Shown here: piece by piece, positions 16,067 to 22,880 of the stretch | Numbering within the stretch: the first letter of the stretch is position 1 | Layout of the letters: each line of letters opens with the position of its first letter | Assembly (NCBI GenBank): GCA_963978235.1 | Contig: CAXBQM010000007.1 | Coordinates: forward strand, 1-24,756 | DNA: 24,756 bases | Reading direction: 5' to 3' | Source: UBA7398 sp963978235 | GTDB taxonomy: Bacteria; Actinomycetota; Actinomycetes; Nanopelagicales; Nanopelagicaceae | The notes under the pieces: generated by a model | Database searches by the model: none | The model's input: only the letters and a program-made list of their open reading frames with translations | Told to the model about the DNA's origin: nothing | Translations under genes and position numbers: made by a program

Positions 16067-16342
16067 ATGGGAGCACGGTCTAATAAGACCTTTAAGCAGA
16101 AGCCAAAGATTTCAAAAGCGGCTGCTGCAAAGAAGTTCAAGAAGAAGGCAAACCCACTTAAAGGCGTTACCTACATCGATTACAAAGATGTAGCACTTCT
16201 TCGTCGCTTTATCTCTGATCGCGGCAAGATTCGCTCAAGCCGTATCACCGGAGTAACTGTCCAACAGCAACGCATGATTTCACGTGCAATTAAGAATGCA
16301 CGCGAAATGGGCCTCTTGCCTTACTCATCTTCAGCTCGCTAA
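16067..16342 (+). CDS. rpsR: 30S ribosomal protein S18, cysteine-free (zinc-independent) form
   Basis: A 91-residue S18. The core YIDYKDVALLRRFISDRGKI and the C-terminal KNAREMGLLPYSS are plain family signatures. The N-terminus is a long basic extension. The CxxC zinc pair usual before the TYIDYKD segment reads ANPLKG, and the later Cys of RRVTGNC is Val (RITGVTV). There is no cysteine in the whole protein, so it is a C-minus S18. In mycobacteria and streptomycetes C-minus copies are usually second, Zur-controlled paralogues; this one is in the main operon. AAGGAG at 16054-16059 is the Shine-Dalgarno sequence. A 5-bp inverted repeat (CTCGG/CCGAG, 16029-16044) precedes it; its meaning is unclear. 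Confidence 0.95.
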   Translation: MGARSNKTFKQKPKISKAAAAKKFKKKANPLKGVTYIDYKDVALLRRFISDRGKIRSSRITGVTVQQQRMISRAIKNAREMGLLPYSSSAR

Positions 16343-16351
16343 GGAGTACTA

Positions 16352-16798
16352 ATGAAACTCATTCTTACTCGTAATGTTGCTGGACTTGGTAGCGCAGGCG
16401 ATGTCGTCACTGTCGCTGATGGTTACGCACGTAACGCGCTCATTCCTAATGGAACTGCAATTGCGTGGACAAAAGGTGGCGAGAAGCAGATCGAAGGAAT
16501 TCGTCGCGCTCGTGCATCTCGCGAAATTCGCGATACCGATCATGCGAAGCAGATCAAAGCGAAACTCGAATCAACTGATTTCACTGTGAAAGCAAAAGTT
16601 GGCGATACCGGCCATCTTTATGGAACAGTGACAGATAAAGATCTTGCACTCACAATCAAGAGCGCAGCTGGCGTCGATATCGATCGCCACAAGATCAAAC
16701 TGGCTTCACGTATCAAAATGATTGGCTCATACACCGCTAAAGTTTCAATTCACCACGGTGTAAGTGCTGATATCAAGATCAACGTTGTAGCCGAGTAA
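16352..16798 (+). CDS. rplI: 50S ribosomal protein L9
   Basis: A 148-residue L9 protein. The N-terminal rRNA-binding domain is MKLILTRNVAGLGSAGDVVTV with GYARNALIPNGTAIAWT; a connecting helix and the C-terminal domain containing GHLYGTVTDKDLA follow. It binds 23S rRNA near the L1 stalk base. AAGGAG 5 bases before the ATG gives strong initiation, and it starts 9 bases after the rpsR stop. It is the last gene of the ribosomal operon and is followed by a strong terminator. Confidence 0.97.
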   Translation: MKLILTRNVAGLGSAGDVVTVADGYARNALIPNGTAIAWTKGGEKQIEGIRRARASREIRDTDHAKQIKAKLESTDFTVKAKVGDTGHLYGTVTDKDLALTIKSAAGVDIDRHKIKLASRIKMIGSYTAKVSIHHGVSADIKINVVAE

Positions 16799-16821
16799 TT
16801 ACTTAACAGAAGTAATCAAGC

Positions 16822-16853
16822 AAAAGCCCACCAGAAATGGTGGGCTTTTCTCA
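16822..16853 (+). terminator. Rho-independent terminator after rplI
   Basis: A perfect 12-bp stem, AAAAGCCCACCA and TGGTGGGCTTTT, encloses a GAAA tetraloop (16834-16837) and runs into TTTTCTC. It ends the rpsF-ssb-rpsR-rplI transcript and separates dnaB. The A-run on the 5' side would let it work on the minus strand too, although no minus-strand gene comes near it. Confidence 0.93.
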
Positions 16854-17080
16854 TTCCCATCTCGAAGTTTGGACGAAAGAAAAAAACTTTTACCCACAAT
16901 ACGAAACTTCTTCCACCTGCGCTTTTACCTCTAAAGTCGCTACTTACCCACAATTCATCCACATCTTTTCCGCAATAATCCCCAACTTTCCCCCAGCAAT
17001 GACCGCATTCTGCACATGCTCAACCCCATCCCCAACCGTGCGTAATTTCCCTTGTCAGTCCTCCGCGACAAGATACGCAC
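16854..17080. promoter_or_regulatory. rplI-dnaB intergenic region with DnaA-box-like 9-mers
   Basis: This is the longest gene-free stretch in the window. It is pyrimidine-rich on the plus strand. It holds TTACCCACA at 16890-16898 and again at 16944-16952, and TCATCCACA at 16955-16963, each one base from the DnaA box TTATCCACA and all in one orientation. TAATCCCCA (16976-16984) is two bases away. A plus-strand frame is open from 16837 but has no protein-like character. Likely roles are the dnaB promoter region and DnaA binding. Confidence 0.45.
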
Positions 17081-18487
17081 ATGAGCATCGCCGAACTTCC
17101 GAATTACGCAAACTCTCGTAATTCACGCGAAGACTCAATCGAATTTGAACGCACACCACCACAAGATCTTGTAGCAGAACAATCTGTTCTCGGTGGCATG
17201 CTTTTAAGTAAAGATGCCATCGCAGATGTTGTAGAAATTATTCGTGAACGCGATTTCTATCGACCTGCACACGAATTAATTTACGATGCAATTATCGATC
17301 TTTATGGTCGTGGTGAACCAGTTGATCCCGTAACTGTCTCCGCCGAATTAACAAAACGTGGCGACATGGCAAAAGCAGGTGGCGCGCCATACCTCCACAC
17401 CCTTCTCTCTTCAGTTCCAACCGCCGCAAATGCTGGCTACTACGCAAAGATTGTTCGCGATCGCGCAATTCTTCGTCGATTAGTTGAAGCCGGAACAAAG
17501 ATTGTTCAACTTGGTTACACCGTTGAAGGCGAAGTAGATGAAGCAGTTGATCAAGCACAAGCCGAGGTCTTTCACGTCACCGAACGTCGAGCAAGTGAAG
17601 ATTACGTAAAACTAAACGAATTAATTCCAGCAGCATTCGATGAGATCGAAAAAATTTCTCAAGGAGTTGTGGGTGAAGGTGTAAAAACTGGTTTTAAAGA
17701 TCTCGATTCATTAACGAATGGACTTCATCCAGGAAATATGGTTGTTGTTGCTGCTCGTCCTGCAGTTGGTAAATCAACACTTGCACTTGATATTGCGCGC
17801 TACGCATCGATACACAAAGGTGATACATCCGTCATCTTCTCGCTCGAAATGAGCAAGAGTGAAATCACCATGCGTATGCTCTCGGCCGAGGCTCGGGTAG
17901 CGCTCAATAACATTCGCGCTGGTTCACTCAACGACGAAGAATGGGCCCGATTAGCCCGCCGAATGGGCGAAATCGCTGAAGCACCGCTCTTTATCGACGA
18001 CTCTTCAAATCTCTCCATGATGGAAATTCGCGCAAAGGCTCGTCGCCTTAAACAACGCCACGATCTCAAACTCATCATCATCGACTATCTCCAGTTAATG
18101 ACATCTGGAAAACGCGTTGAGAATCGCCAGCAAGAAGTTTCAGAATTCTCTCGCCAACTTAAATTGCTCGCTAAGGAACTAAACGTTCCAGTTATTGCAA
18201 TCTCACAGTTAAACCGTTCACCTGAACAACGTTCAGATAAGAAACCAATGCTCTCTGACCTTCGTGAATCAGGTTCGATCGAACAGGATGCCGACGTTGT
18301 TATCTTGCTTCACCGCGACGATCTCTATGATTCCCAAAACCGTTCCGGCGAAGCCGATCTCATTGTTGCAAAACACCGTAACGGACCTACTCGAACAATT
18401 ACCGTCTCAGCCCAACTTCACTTCTCACGTTTTGTTGATATGCCGCCATCATTCTCATCGCGAGAACAATTCGTTAAAGACAATTAA
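17081..18487 (+). CDS. dnaB: Replicative DNA helicase DnaB
   Basis: A 468-residue hexameric helicase that unwinds DNA ahead of the fork. The N-terminal DnaB domain (about 27-130) starts at PPQDLVAEQSVLGGMLLSKDAI. The RecA-like domain has Walker A ARPAVGKST (225-233), FSLEMSKSEITMRM, Walker B LIIIDYLQLM, and SQLNRSPEQRSDKKPMLSDL with the arginine-finger region after it. No intein interrupts it, unlike the mycobacterial gene. There is no Shine-Dalgarno sequence; CAAGAT ends 6 bases before the ATG, a weaker match to the leaderless pattern. Its stop overlaps the stop of the convergent carbonic anhydrase gene by 4 bases (18484-18487). Confidence 0.97.
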   Translation: MSIAELPNYANSRNSREDSIEFERTPPQDLVAEQSVLGGMLLSKDAIADVVEIIRERDFYRPAHELIYDAIIDLYGRGEPVDPVTVSAELTKRGDMAKAGGAPYLHTLLSSVPTAANAGYYAKIVRDRAILRRLVEAGTKIVQLGYTVEGEVDEAVDQAQAEVFHVTERRASEDYVKLNELIPAAFDEIEKISQGVVGEGVKTGFKDLDSLTNGLHPGNMVVVAARPAVGKSTLALDIARYASIHKGDTSVIFSLEMSKSEITMRMLSAEARVALNNIRAGSLNDEEWARLARRMGEIAEAPLFIDDSSNLSMMEIRAKARRLKQRHDLKLIIIDYLQLMTSGKRVENRQQEVSEFSRQLKLLAKELNVPVIAISQLNRSPEQRSDKKPMLSDLRESGSIEQDADVVILLHRDDLYDSQNRSGEADLIVAKHRNGPTRTITVSAQLHFSRFVDMPPSFSSREQFVKDN

Positions 18488-18975
18488 ACGATCTTTTCTA
18501 ACTTTCCACTCTTAACATCATAAATCGCACCCATCACTTCAATTCCTTGTGGCAAAAGTGGGTAAGTAAGAATTCGAGTGACATCTGTTTTCAGCGCTGC
18601 TAGTTGATCGCTTACCGTTCTAATTTCAATACTACGTGTATCAATTCCAGATGCATCAAAAATTGTTTGGTGAATTGTTGGTTCATCAGCGCTCGCCATA
18701 CGACAATCAGTATGTGGCATAACAAGAACTCGCTTTACTCCAAGTAGATGAGTTGCAAGAACGAGCGTACGTAACACGTCTTCAGTTACGCGCGCTCCTG
18801 CGTTACGAAGAATCTTTGCATCGCCACCTTTCATGCCGACAACTTTTAACGGCTCAATTCGTGAATCCATACATGTCACAATCGCTAAGCCTTTGACCGC
18901 AAAACCCGTTAAATCCTGCGATTGAAAGCCCTTTTGAAACTCTTGATTTGCCGCCAGAATCTCATCAAAACTCAT
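18484..18975 (-). CDS. Beta-class carbonic anhydrase
   Basis: A 163-residue enzyme interconverting CO2 and bicarbonate. The beta-class zinc site is Cys35, His88 and Cys91, with the Asp37-Arg39 dyad in CMDSR (35-39) and HTDC (88-91). GDAKILRNAGARVTEDVLR (51-69) is the usual second motif. It is short, as in the smaller actinobacterial beta enzymes. It is cytoplasmic, with no signal peptide. Its ATG overlaps the EamA transporter stop as ATGA, so it is translationally coupled. Supply of bicarbonate for carboxylation reactions is the likely role. Confidence 0.93.
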   Translation of the reverse strand: MSFDEILAANQEFQKGFQSQDLTGFAVKGLAIVTCMDSRIEPLKVVGMKGGDAKILRNAGARVTEDVLRTLVLATHLLGVKRVLVMPHTDCRMASADEPTIHQTIFDASGIDTRSIEIRTVSDQLAALKTDVTRILTYPLLPQGIEVMGAIYDVKSGKLEKIV

Positions 18976-19907
18976 GCCCGAGCCTCCGATTCCATGCGGT
19001 ATTTATCTGCGAGATAAATTCCTATGAGAACAATAATCGCACCAAGTAACTGCACGCCATTTAAAACTTCACCGAGCCACCACCAAGCAAAGAGCCCAGC
19101 AAGCACAGGTTCGAGCATTCCAATTACTGAAGTTGTCGATGCAGAAAGCATTCCAAGTCCAAGCAAACCCAAGATGTAAGGAACGATTGTTCCCATCACG
19201 ATTACCCAGAGAACAAGGAGCCAACCTGACAATTCATTCCCAGAAAAGATTCCTAACAAATCCATATTTTTATTGAGAACATCAGAAGGGAAATTCCATA
19301 TCGGCAGAACAATCGCCCACACAACTGTGGCGATTCCCATTCCCCATACTGTTAACGCTCCACCAGATTTCGTTGCACTCAACCTTTTCCCTATTAAGAA
19401 ATAACCTGCCAGTGCGAATGCATCAACGAAGGCTGCACTTAAACCAAGCACATCAAGTTTGACTCCTTCCCACACTTGCGCCAGGAGCACTAAACCAACA
19501 AAAGCAAGAACGATGGCGATCCACATCTCTTTGCGGACATTAACTTTTCGTACGAAGCGAACCCAGATCACAATCCAAATCGGTGCCGTGAATTCGATAA
19601 TCAGCGCAACGCTGATGTTGATTCGCTGAATTGCGGTGAAGTAAAACGATTGAACAATGCAGACACCAACAATTCCAAATGCCAAGAGCCATGGAAGTTC
19701 ACTTTTGGTGGCCTTCAACTCATGACGTTTGAAAATAAAGTAGTACGAACCAAGAATAAGGAATGCACCAGTCACGCGAATCTGAGTGAGGTGCCAGGCA
19801 TCAAGTCCGCTGAGCAAAACAACCTTCGCAACAATCCCATTAAAAGCGAAGGTGAGCGCTGCCAGAATGCAGAAAACCTCAGCTTTATGGGACTTGAGCA
19901 CCCGCAT
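18972..19907 (-). CDS. EamA/DMT family transporter
   Basis: A 311-residue membrane protein with ten hydrophobic segments in two EamA repeats (about 12-145 and 150-300). It begins with SHKAEVFCILAALTFAFNG and carries the usual FYFTAIQRINISVALIIEFTAP type of stretch between helices 3 and 4 of the first repeat. It is an inner-membrane carrier or exporter of metabolites such as amino acids or nucleosides; the substrate cannot be called. A stop codon lies two codons upstream in frame (TAA GGT ATG), so the start at 19907 cannot be further upstream. A 15-bp triple repeat lies just upstream. Confidence 0.92.
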   Translation of the reverse strand: MRVLKSHKAEVFCILAALTFAFNGIVAKVVLLSGLDAWHLTQIRVTGAFLILGSYYFIFKRHELKATKSELPWLLAFGIVGVCIVQSFYFTAIQRINISVALIIEFTAPIWIVIWVRFVRKVNVRKEMWIAIVLAFVGLVLLAQVWEGVKLDVLGLSAAFVDAFALAGYFLIGKRLSATKSGGALTVWGMGIATVVWAIVLPIWNFPSDVLNKNMDLLGIFSGNELSGWLLVLWVIVMGTIVPYILGLLGLGMLSASTTSVIGMLEPVLAGLFAWWWLGEVLNGVQLLGAIIVLIGIYLADKYRMESEARA

Positions 19908-19914
19908 ACCTTAC

Positions 19915-19959
19915 TTTGTTACTAATGCGTTTGTTACGAATGTCTTTGTTACTAAGGCG
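19915..19959. repeat. Three tandem 15-bp repeats between acyl-CoA dehydrogenase and EamA genes
   Basis: Units TTTGTTACTAATGCG, TTTGTTACGAATGTC and TTTGTTACTAAGGCG follow each other without gaps. The first and third differ at one base; the middle differs at three from the first. They fill most of the 67-base gap between the two minus-strand genes. They may be iterated binding sites or a small slippage expansion. Confidence 0.85.
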
Positions 19960-19974
19960 ATAAAAGCTCGCTTC

Positions 19975-21804
19975 TTAAAACGCAGACTCCGGCAAGTCCA
20001 TGATCTCACCGTTCTCTGCTTCAACAATTGCACGTGAAGCAGCTATTAGCGGTAGGAAGTTATGAACAAAGTATTTTGAGGAAGCAATTTTCCCAGTAAA
20101 GAAGTCAACATCTTTTCCGGTAGCCGAAGGTAACTTTGTTGCAGCAATATCTGCCTGGCGAAGTAATAACCAAGCAATGATTACATCGCCAACTGCCATC
20201 AACAACCGTGAAGTATTAAGACCGGTCTTGTAAATCTCGGATGGATTCTCTTGTGAAGCCATCGCATGCCCAATTAATACCGCATTAATTGCACTTGCAT
20301 CTTCCAGCGCTTTCGCTAGCGCTTTCTTTTCTTCTGCATTGTTTCCACCAGCAGCGGCAAACTTTCCAATCTCTTTCGCAAGCAAACCAAGAGCGCGACC
20401 ACGGTCTTTTACAATCTTTCGGAAGAAGAAATCCAATCCTTGAATTGCAGTTGTACCTTCATACAACGTATCAATTTTCGCATCGCGAACATATTGTTCG
20501 AGTGGCCAATCTTGAGTAAATCCAGAACCACCGAATGTTTGCAGCGATTCAGTTCCTAACAACACCCAGGATTTCTCTGATCCATATCCTTTAACTATTG
20601 GAAGTAAAAGATCATTCAGCGCTTCCAAATCATCAATCTTCTCTTGTGCTTCGCCATTTGCTTTCGCAAGTTGAACTGCATCTTGAATTGAAGCGGTATA
20701 AAGAATGAGCGCGCGCATACCTTCGGCGTACGCTTTCTGTGTCATGAGTGAACGACGAACATCTGGATGTTTGATGATGGTTACACGAGGTGATGCTTTG
20801 TCGTTCATAACCTTCATATCCCCGCCTTGAACGCGAGTTTTCGCATATGCCAACGCCTGCTGATACCCAGCGGAAAGTGTGGCAATTGCCTTTGTGCCCA
20901 CCATCATGCGGGCAAATTCGATGATTTTAAACATCTGGGCGATGCCATTATGAACATCACCAAGTAGATAACCCACTGCAGGTTCTTTCTCTCCTAAATT
21001 CATTTCGCATGTAGCCGAAACATTGAGACCCATCTTGTGTTCGACGTTAGTTACGTAAACACCATTCCGCTTACCAAGTTCTCCAGTTTCAAAATCAAAC
21101 ATAAACTTAGGAATGAGGAAGAGTGAAAGTCCTTTTGTTCCAGGACCTGCACCTTCAGGGCGAGCAAGAACGTAATGAATAATGTTTGGATTGAGATCGC
21201 TATCGCCTGATGTAATAAATCGCTTTGTACCAGTGATGTGCCACGTGCCATCTGGTTGTTGCACTGCCTTTGATCGCCCAGCACCAACATCAGAACCGGC
21301 ATCAGGTTCAGTGAGTTGCATGGTTGCGCCCCAGTCATTTTCAACCATGAGCTTTGCAATTTTCTTCTGCTCATCAGTTCCTAACATGTATGCAACATGT
21401 GCAAATGCGAAACCAGATGCATAAATATGTACTGATGGATTTGAACCAAGCACCATTTCCGCAATCGCCCAACGCACAGATGGCGGAATAAGAGTTCCAC
21501 CTAATTCAACTGGTACATCAATCAAACCCCAACCGTTATCTACATATGCACGATAAGACTTTTTAAAACTTGCTGGAACTTTTACATCGCCAGTTGCTTT
21601 ATTAAATTCAACTCCGAGTCGATCACCTTCAATAAAAGAATCTGCCAAATCTTTCTCAGCAAGGCGTTTAACTTCTTCCAACATTCCCATCGCGGTATCG
21701 CGATCTAAATCTTTATAAATCGAACTTCCTAAAATCGAGCCTCGATCCAACAAATCAAAGAGGCAGAATTCAATATCGCGAAGATTGGCTATGTAATGAC
21801 CCAT
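19975..21804 (-). CDS. Acyl-CoA dehydrogenase, long (about 600-residue) type
   Basis: A 609-residue flavoprotein. It has the acyl-CoA dehydrogenase N, middle and C domains plus a C-terminal extension, the size class of mycobacterial FadE5 and of DmdC. Middle-domain motifs are MQLTEPDAGSDVG (172-184) and the FAD-contacting TGTKRFITSGD (201-211). The catalytic base is Glu449 in LYEGTTAIQ, preceded by FGGSGFTQDWPLEQ. It introduces a trans-2 double bond in an acyl-CoA and passes electrons to ETF. Substrate is not clear: fatty acyl-CoAs or 3-methylmercaptopropionyl-CoA are both possible, and no dmd genes are nearby to support the latter. It starts 27 bases after the exostosin-like gene. CATTAT ends 6 bases before the ATG, a weak leaderless match. 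Confidence 0.92.
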   Translation of the reverse strand: MGHYIANLRDIEFCLFDLLDRGSILGSSIYKDLDRDTAMGMLEEVKRLAEKDLADSFIEGDRLGVEFNKATGDVKVPASFKKSYRAYVDNGWGLIDVPVELGGTLIPPSVRWAIAEMVLGSNPSVHIYASGFAFAHVAYMLGTDEQKKIAKLMVENDWGATMQLTEPDAGSDVGAGRSKAVQQPDGTWHITGTKRFITSGDSDLNPNIIHYVLARPEGAGPGTKGLSLFLIPKFMFDFETGELGKRNGVYVTNVEHKMGLNVSATCEMNLGEKEPAVGYLLGDVHNGIAQMFKIIEFARMMVGTKAIATLSAGYQQALAYAKTRVQGGDMKVMNDKASPRVTIIKHPDVRRSLMTQKAYAEGMRALILYTASIQDAVQLAKANGEAQEKIDDLEALNDLLLPIVKGYGSEKSWVLLGTESLQTFGGSGFTQDWPLEQYVRDAKIDTLYEGTTAIQGLDFFFRKIVKDRGRALGLLAKEIGKFAAAGGNNAEEKKALAKALEDASAINAVLIGHAMASQENPSEIYKTGLNTSRLLMAVGDVIIAWLLLRQADIAATKLPSATGKDVDFFTGKIASSKYFVHNFLPLIAASRAIVEAENGEIMDLPESAF

Positions 21805-21831
21805 AACCCAATAATGCTACCGACGGGTAAC

Positions 21832-22698
21832 TTAGGCAAGCGGGCGGGCTGCTTTGATCAATCTCTCCCAATATGGCATCCAAAGTTTCTCGAGATTTTG
21901 GGGATCAAATGGCGTGACTTCAGAGTTATCAAGGAAACTCTTAACAGTCTCAGGTTCTAACTTTGACACAAGGGAAACGGGATATCCCATCTCTTTTAAG
22001 GAACGACTCCATGAATTGTCTTCAAGGATTGGATGAGCTCCCTTATAGAGAGATTCCCAAACTATATGAGTGTCAACGCCATTTCCTCGCGGCGAGAGTA
22101 CGAATGTAAATTCTTCGTAGCGTCGGACAAGCCGATCAGGGAATATCCAGGAATTTAAAGTTTGCCACGGACCAACTTCTTTCTCGTACTTATCAAGTAA
22201 ACCTATTCGTGCTGGATGGGTTGGGCTAAATGGTCCAACGAGGACTTCTTGCTTTCGCGTTGAAGTCAGATTAATTGGCCGAAAATTTTTCGGCAGTCCA
22301 TTGATACCAAGTTTTTGATTCTCTAATCCAATGGGAAGAGTGTGAATTCTTTTCCCATCCGAAATAAACGAATTCTGTAAAAGTACGTGCTCAAATGATG
22401 GTGGAAGATTCAATTCTTCGGTGAAATCCCGATCACTATTCCCAGCAATAAGTACTCTCGCGCGAATTACATTTCCGAATCGTTTGAGTAGTTCATCTAC
22501 TACATTACTTCGGCAAAAAATGATTTTCGCATCAGGTATTTTCTGTTCCAATCCAGGAATATCTAGTGAATCTTGATCAATCACTAAATCACAGAGCGCT
22601 TTGAATGCATCTCCTGAGAGATACGGATAATTGATTTTCCCCTTATTAAGCGACTTGCGAACTTTAAATATAATTCGCGACGTAAGAGGGACTTCCAT
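21832..22698 (-). CDS. Exostosin-like (GT47-type) glycosyltransferase-related protein
   Basis: With ATG 22698 as start this is 288 residues and soluble. The C-terminal part has FTFVLSPRGNGVDTHIVWES followed by LYKGAHPIL, the hallmark of bacterial exostosin-domain (GT47-like) proteins. The frame stays open upstream to 22878, but that part would read through the 18-bp repeats and the antisense of nothing but the tRNA-Gly gene itself on the same strand, so it is rejected. TAATTT ends 7 bases before ATG 22698 and there is no Shine-Dalgarno sequence, which supports a leaderless start there. The acceptor is unknown; surface glycan work is likely. A sampled 60 bases (22381-22440) has 24 G/C, slightly AT-richer than core genes. 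Confidence 0.8.
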   Translation of the reverse strand: MEVPLTSRIIFKVRKSLNKGKINYPYLSGDAFKALCDLVIDQDSLDIPGLEQKIPDAKIIFCRSNVVDELLKRFGNVIRARVLIAGNSDRDFTEELNLPPSFEHVLLQNSFISDGKRIHTLPIGLENQKLGINGLPKNFRPINLTSTRKQEVLVGPFSPTHPARIGLLDKYEKEVGPWQTLNSWIFPDRLVRRYEEFTFVLSPRGNGVDTHIVWESLYKGAHPILEDNSWSRSLKEMGYPVSLVSKLEPETVKSFLDNSEVTPFDPQNLEKLWMPYWERLIKAARPLA

Positions 22699-22705
22699 AT
22701 GGTGA

Positions 22706-22711
22706 AAATTA
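22706..22711 (-). promoter_or_regulatory. -10 element for the exostosin-like gene (leaderless)
   Basis: On the minus strand TAATTT is followed by seven bases (TCACCAT) and ATG at 22698. It touches the end of the 18-bp tandem repeat, so the repeats would occupy the -35 and upstream region of this promoter. Confidence 0.5.
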
Positions 22712-22746
22712 CCCGTAAAGCGAATAAAACCCGTAAAGCGAATAAA
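22711..22746. repeat. Perfect 18-bp tandem duplication upstream of the exostosin-like gene
   Basis: ACCCGTAAAGCGAATAAA occurs twice without a gap (22711-22728 and 22729-22746). It lies between the 3' end of tRNA-Gly and the exostosin-like start. It may be a recent slippage duplication or a doubled regulator site at the promoter. Confidence 0.95.
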
Positions 22747-22764
22747 AAATGAGAGATTTACCCG

Positions 22765-22835
22765 AGCGGGCGACGGGAATCGAACCCGCGCTGTCAGCTT
22801 GGGAAGCTGACGTGATGCCATTTCACTACGCCCGC
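22765..22835 (-). tRNA. tRNA-Gly (anticodon CCC)
   Basis: A 71-base cloverleaf on the minus strand. The 7-bp acceptor stem is GCGGGCG/CGCCCGC, the D arm GTGA/TCAC has GG in its loop, the anticodon stem TCAGC/GCTGA encloses TTCCCAA, so the anticodon is CCC (22801-22803), and the T arm has loop TTCGATT. The discriminator is T and no CCA follows, so CCA must be added after transcription by the pcnA product. It reads GGG codons. Confidence 0.96.
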
Positions 22836-22849
22836 AGGTTGAGTTCTGA

Positions 22850-22878
22850 ATTCTAGGGAGCGCGTGTAAGGTCGCCAA
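22850..22878 (-). promoter_or_regulatory. Promoter of tRNA-Gly
   Basis: On the minus strand TTGGCG (22873-22878), 17 bases, then TAGAAT (22850-22855). Transcription would begin about 8 bases before the mature tRNA. It overlaps the oppositely directed dcd -10 (22867-22872), which falls inside its spacer. Confidence 0.6.
22867..22872 (+). promoter_or_regulatory. dcd: -10 element for dcd (leaderless)
   Basis: TAAGGT is followed by eight bases (cgccaact) and GTG at 22881. No Shine-Dalgarno sequence is present. It is buried within the spacer of the divergent tRNA-Gly promoter. Confidence 0.5.
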
Positions 22879-22880
22879 CT

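Noticed and set aside
16837..17121. A 94-codon plus-strand frame between rplI and dnaB
   Set aside because: It begins inside the terminator, runs into dnaB, and its composition does not look like a protein; the region is better explained as regulatory.
19786..20037. Plus-strand frame over the 15-bp repeats giving a VT-rich repeated peptide
   Set aside because: The peptide repeat is forced by a repeat length divisible by three; no start signal or family match is visible.
22699..22878. N-terminal extension of the exostosin-like protein through the tRNA gene and repeats
   Set aside because: The open frame merely crosses a stable RNA gene and an 18-bp duplication; the repeated peptide in it (FIRFTG twice) comes from the duplication. 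ATG 22698 is preceded by a suitable -10 element.
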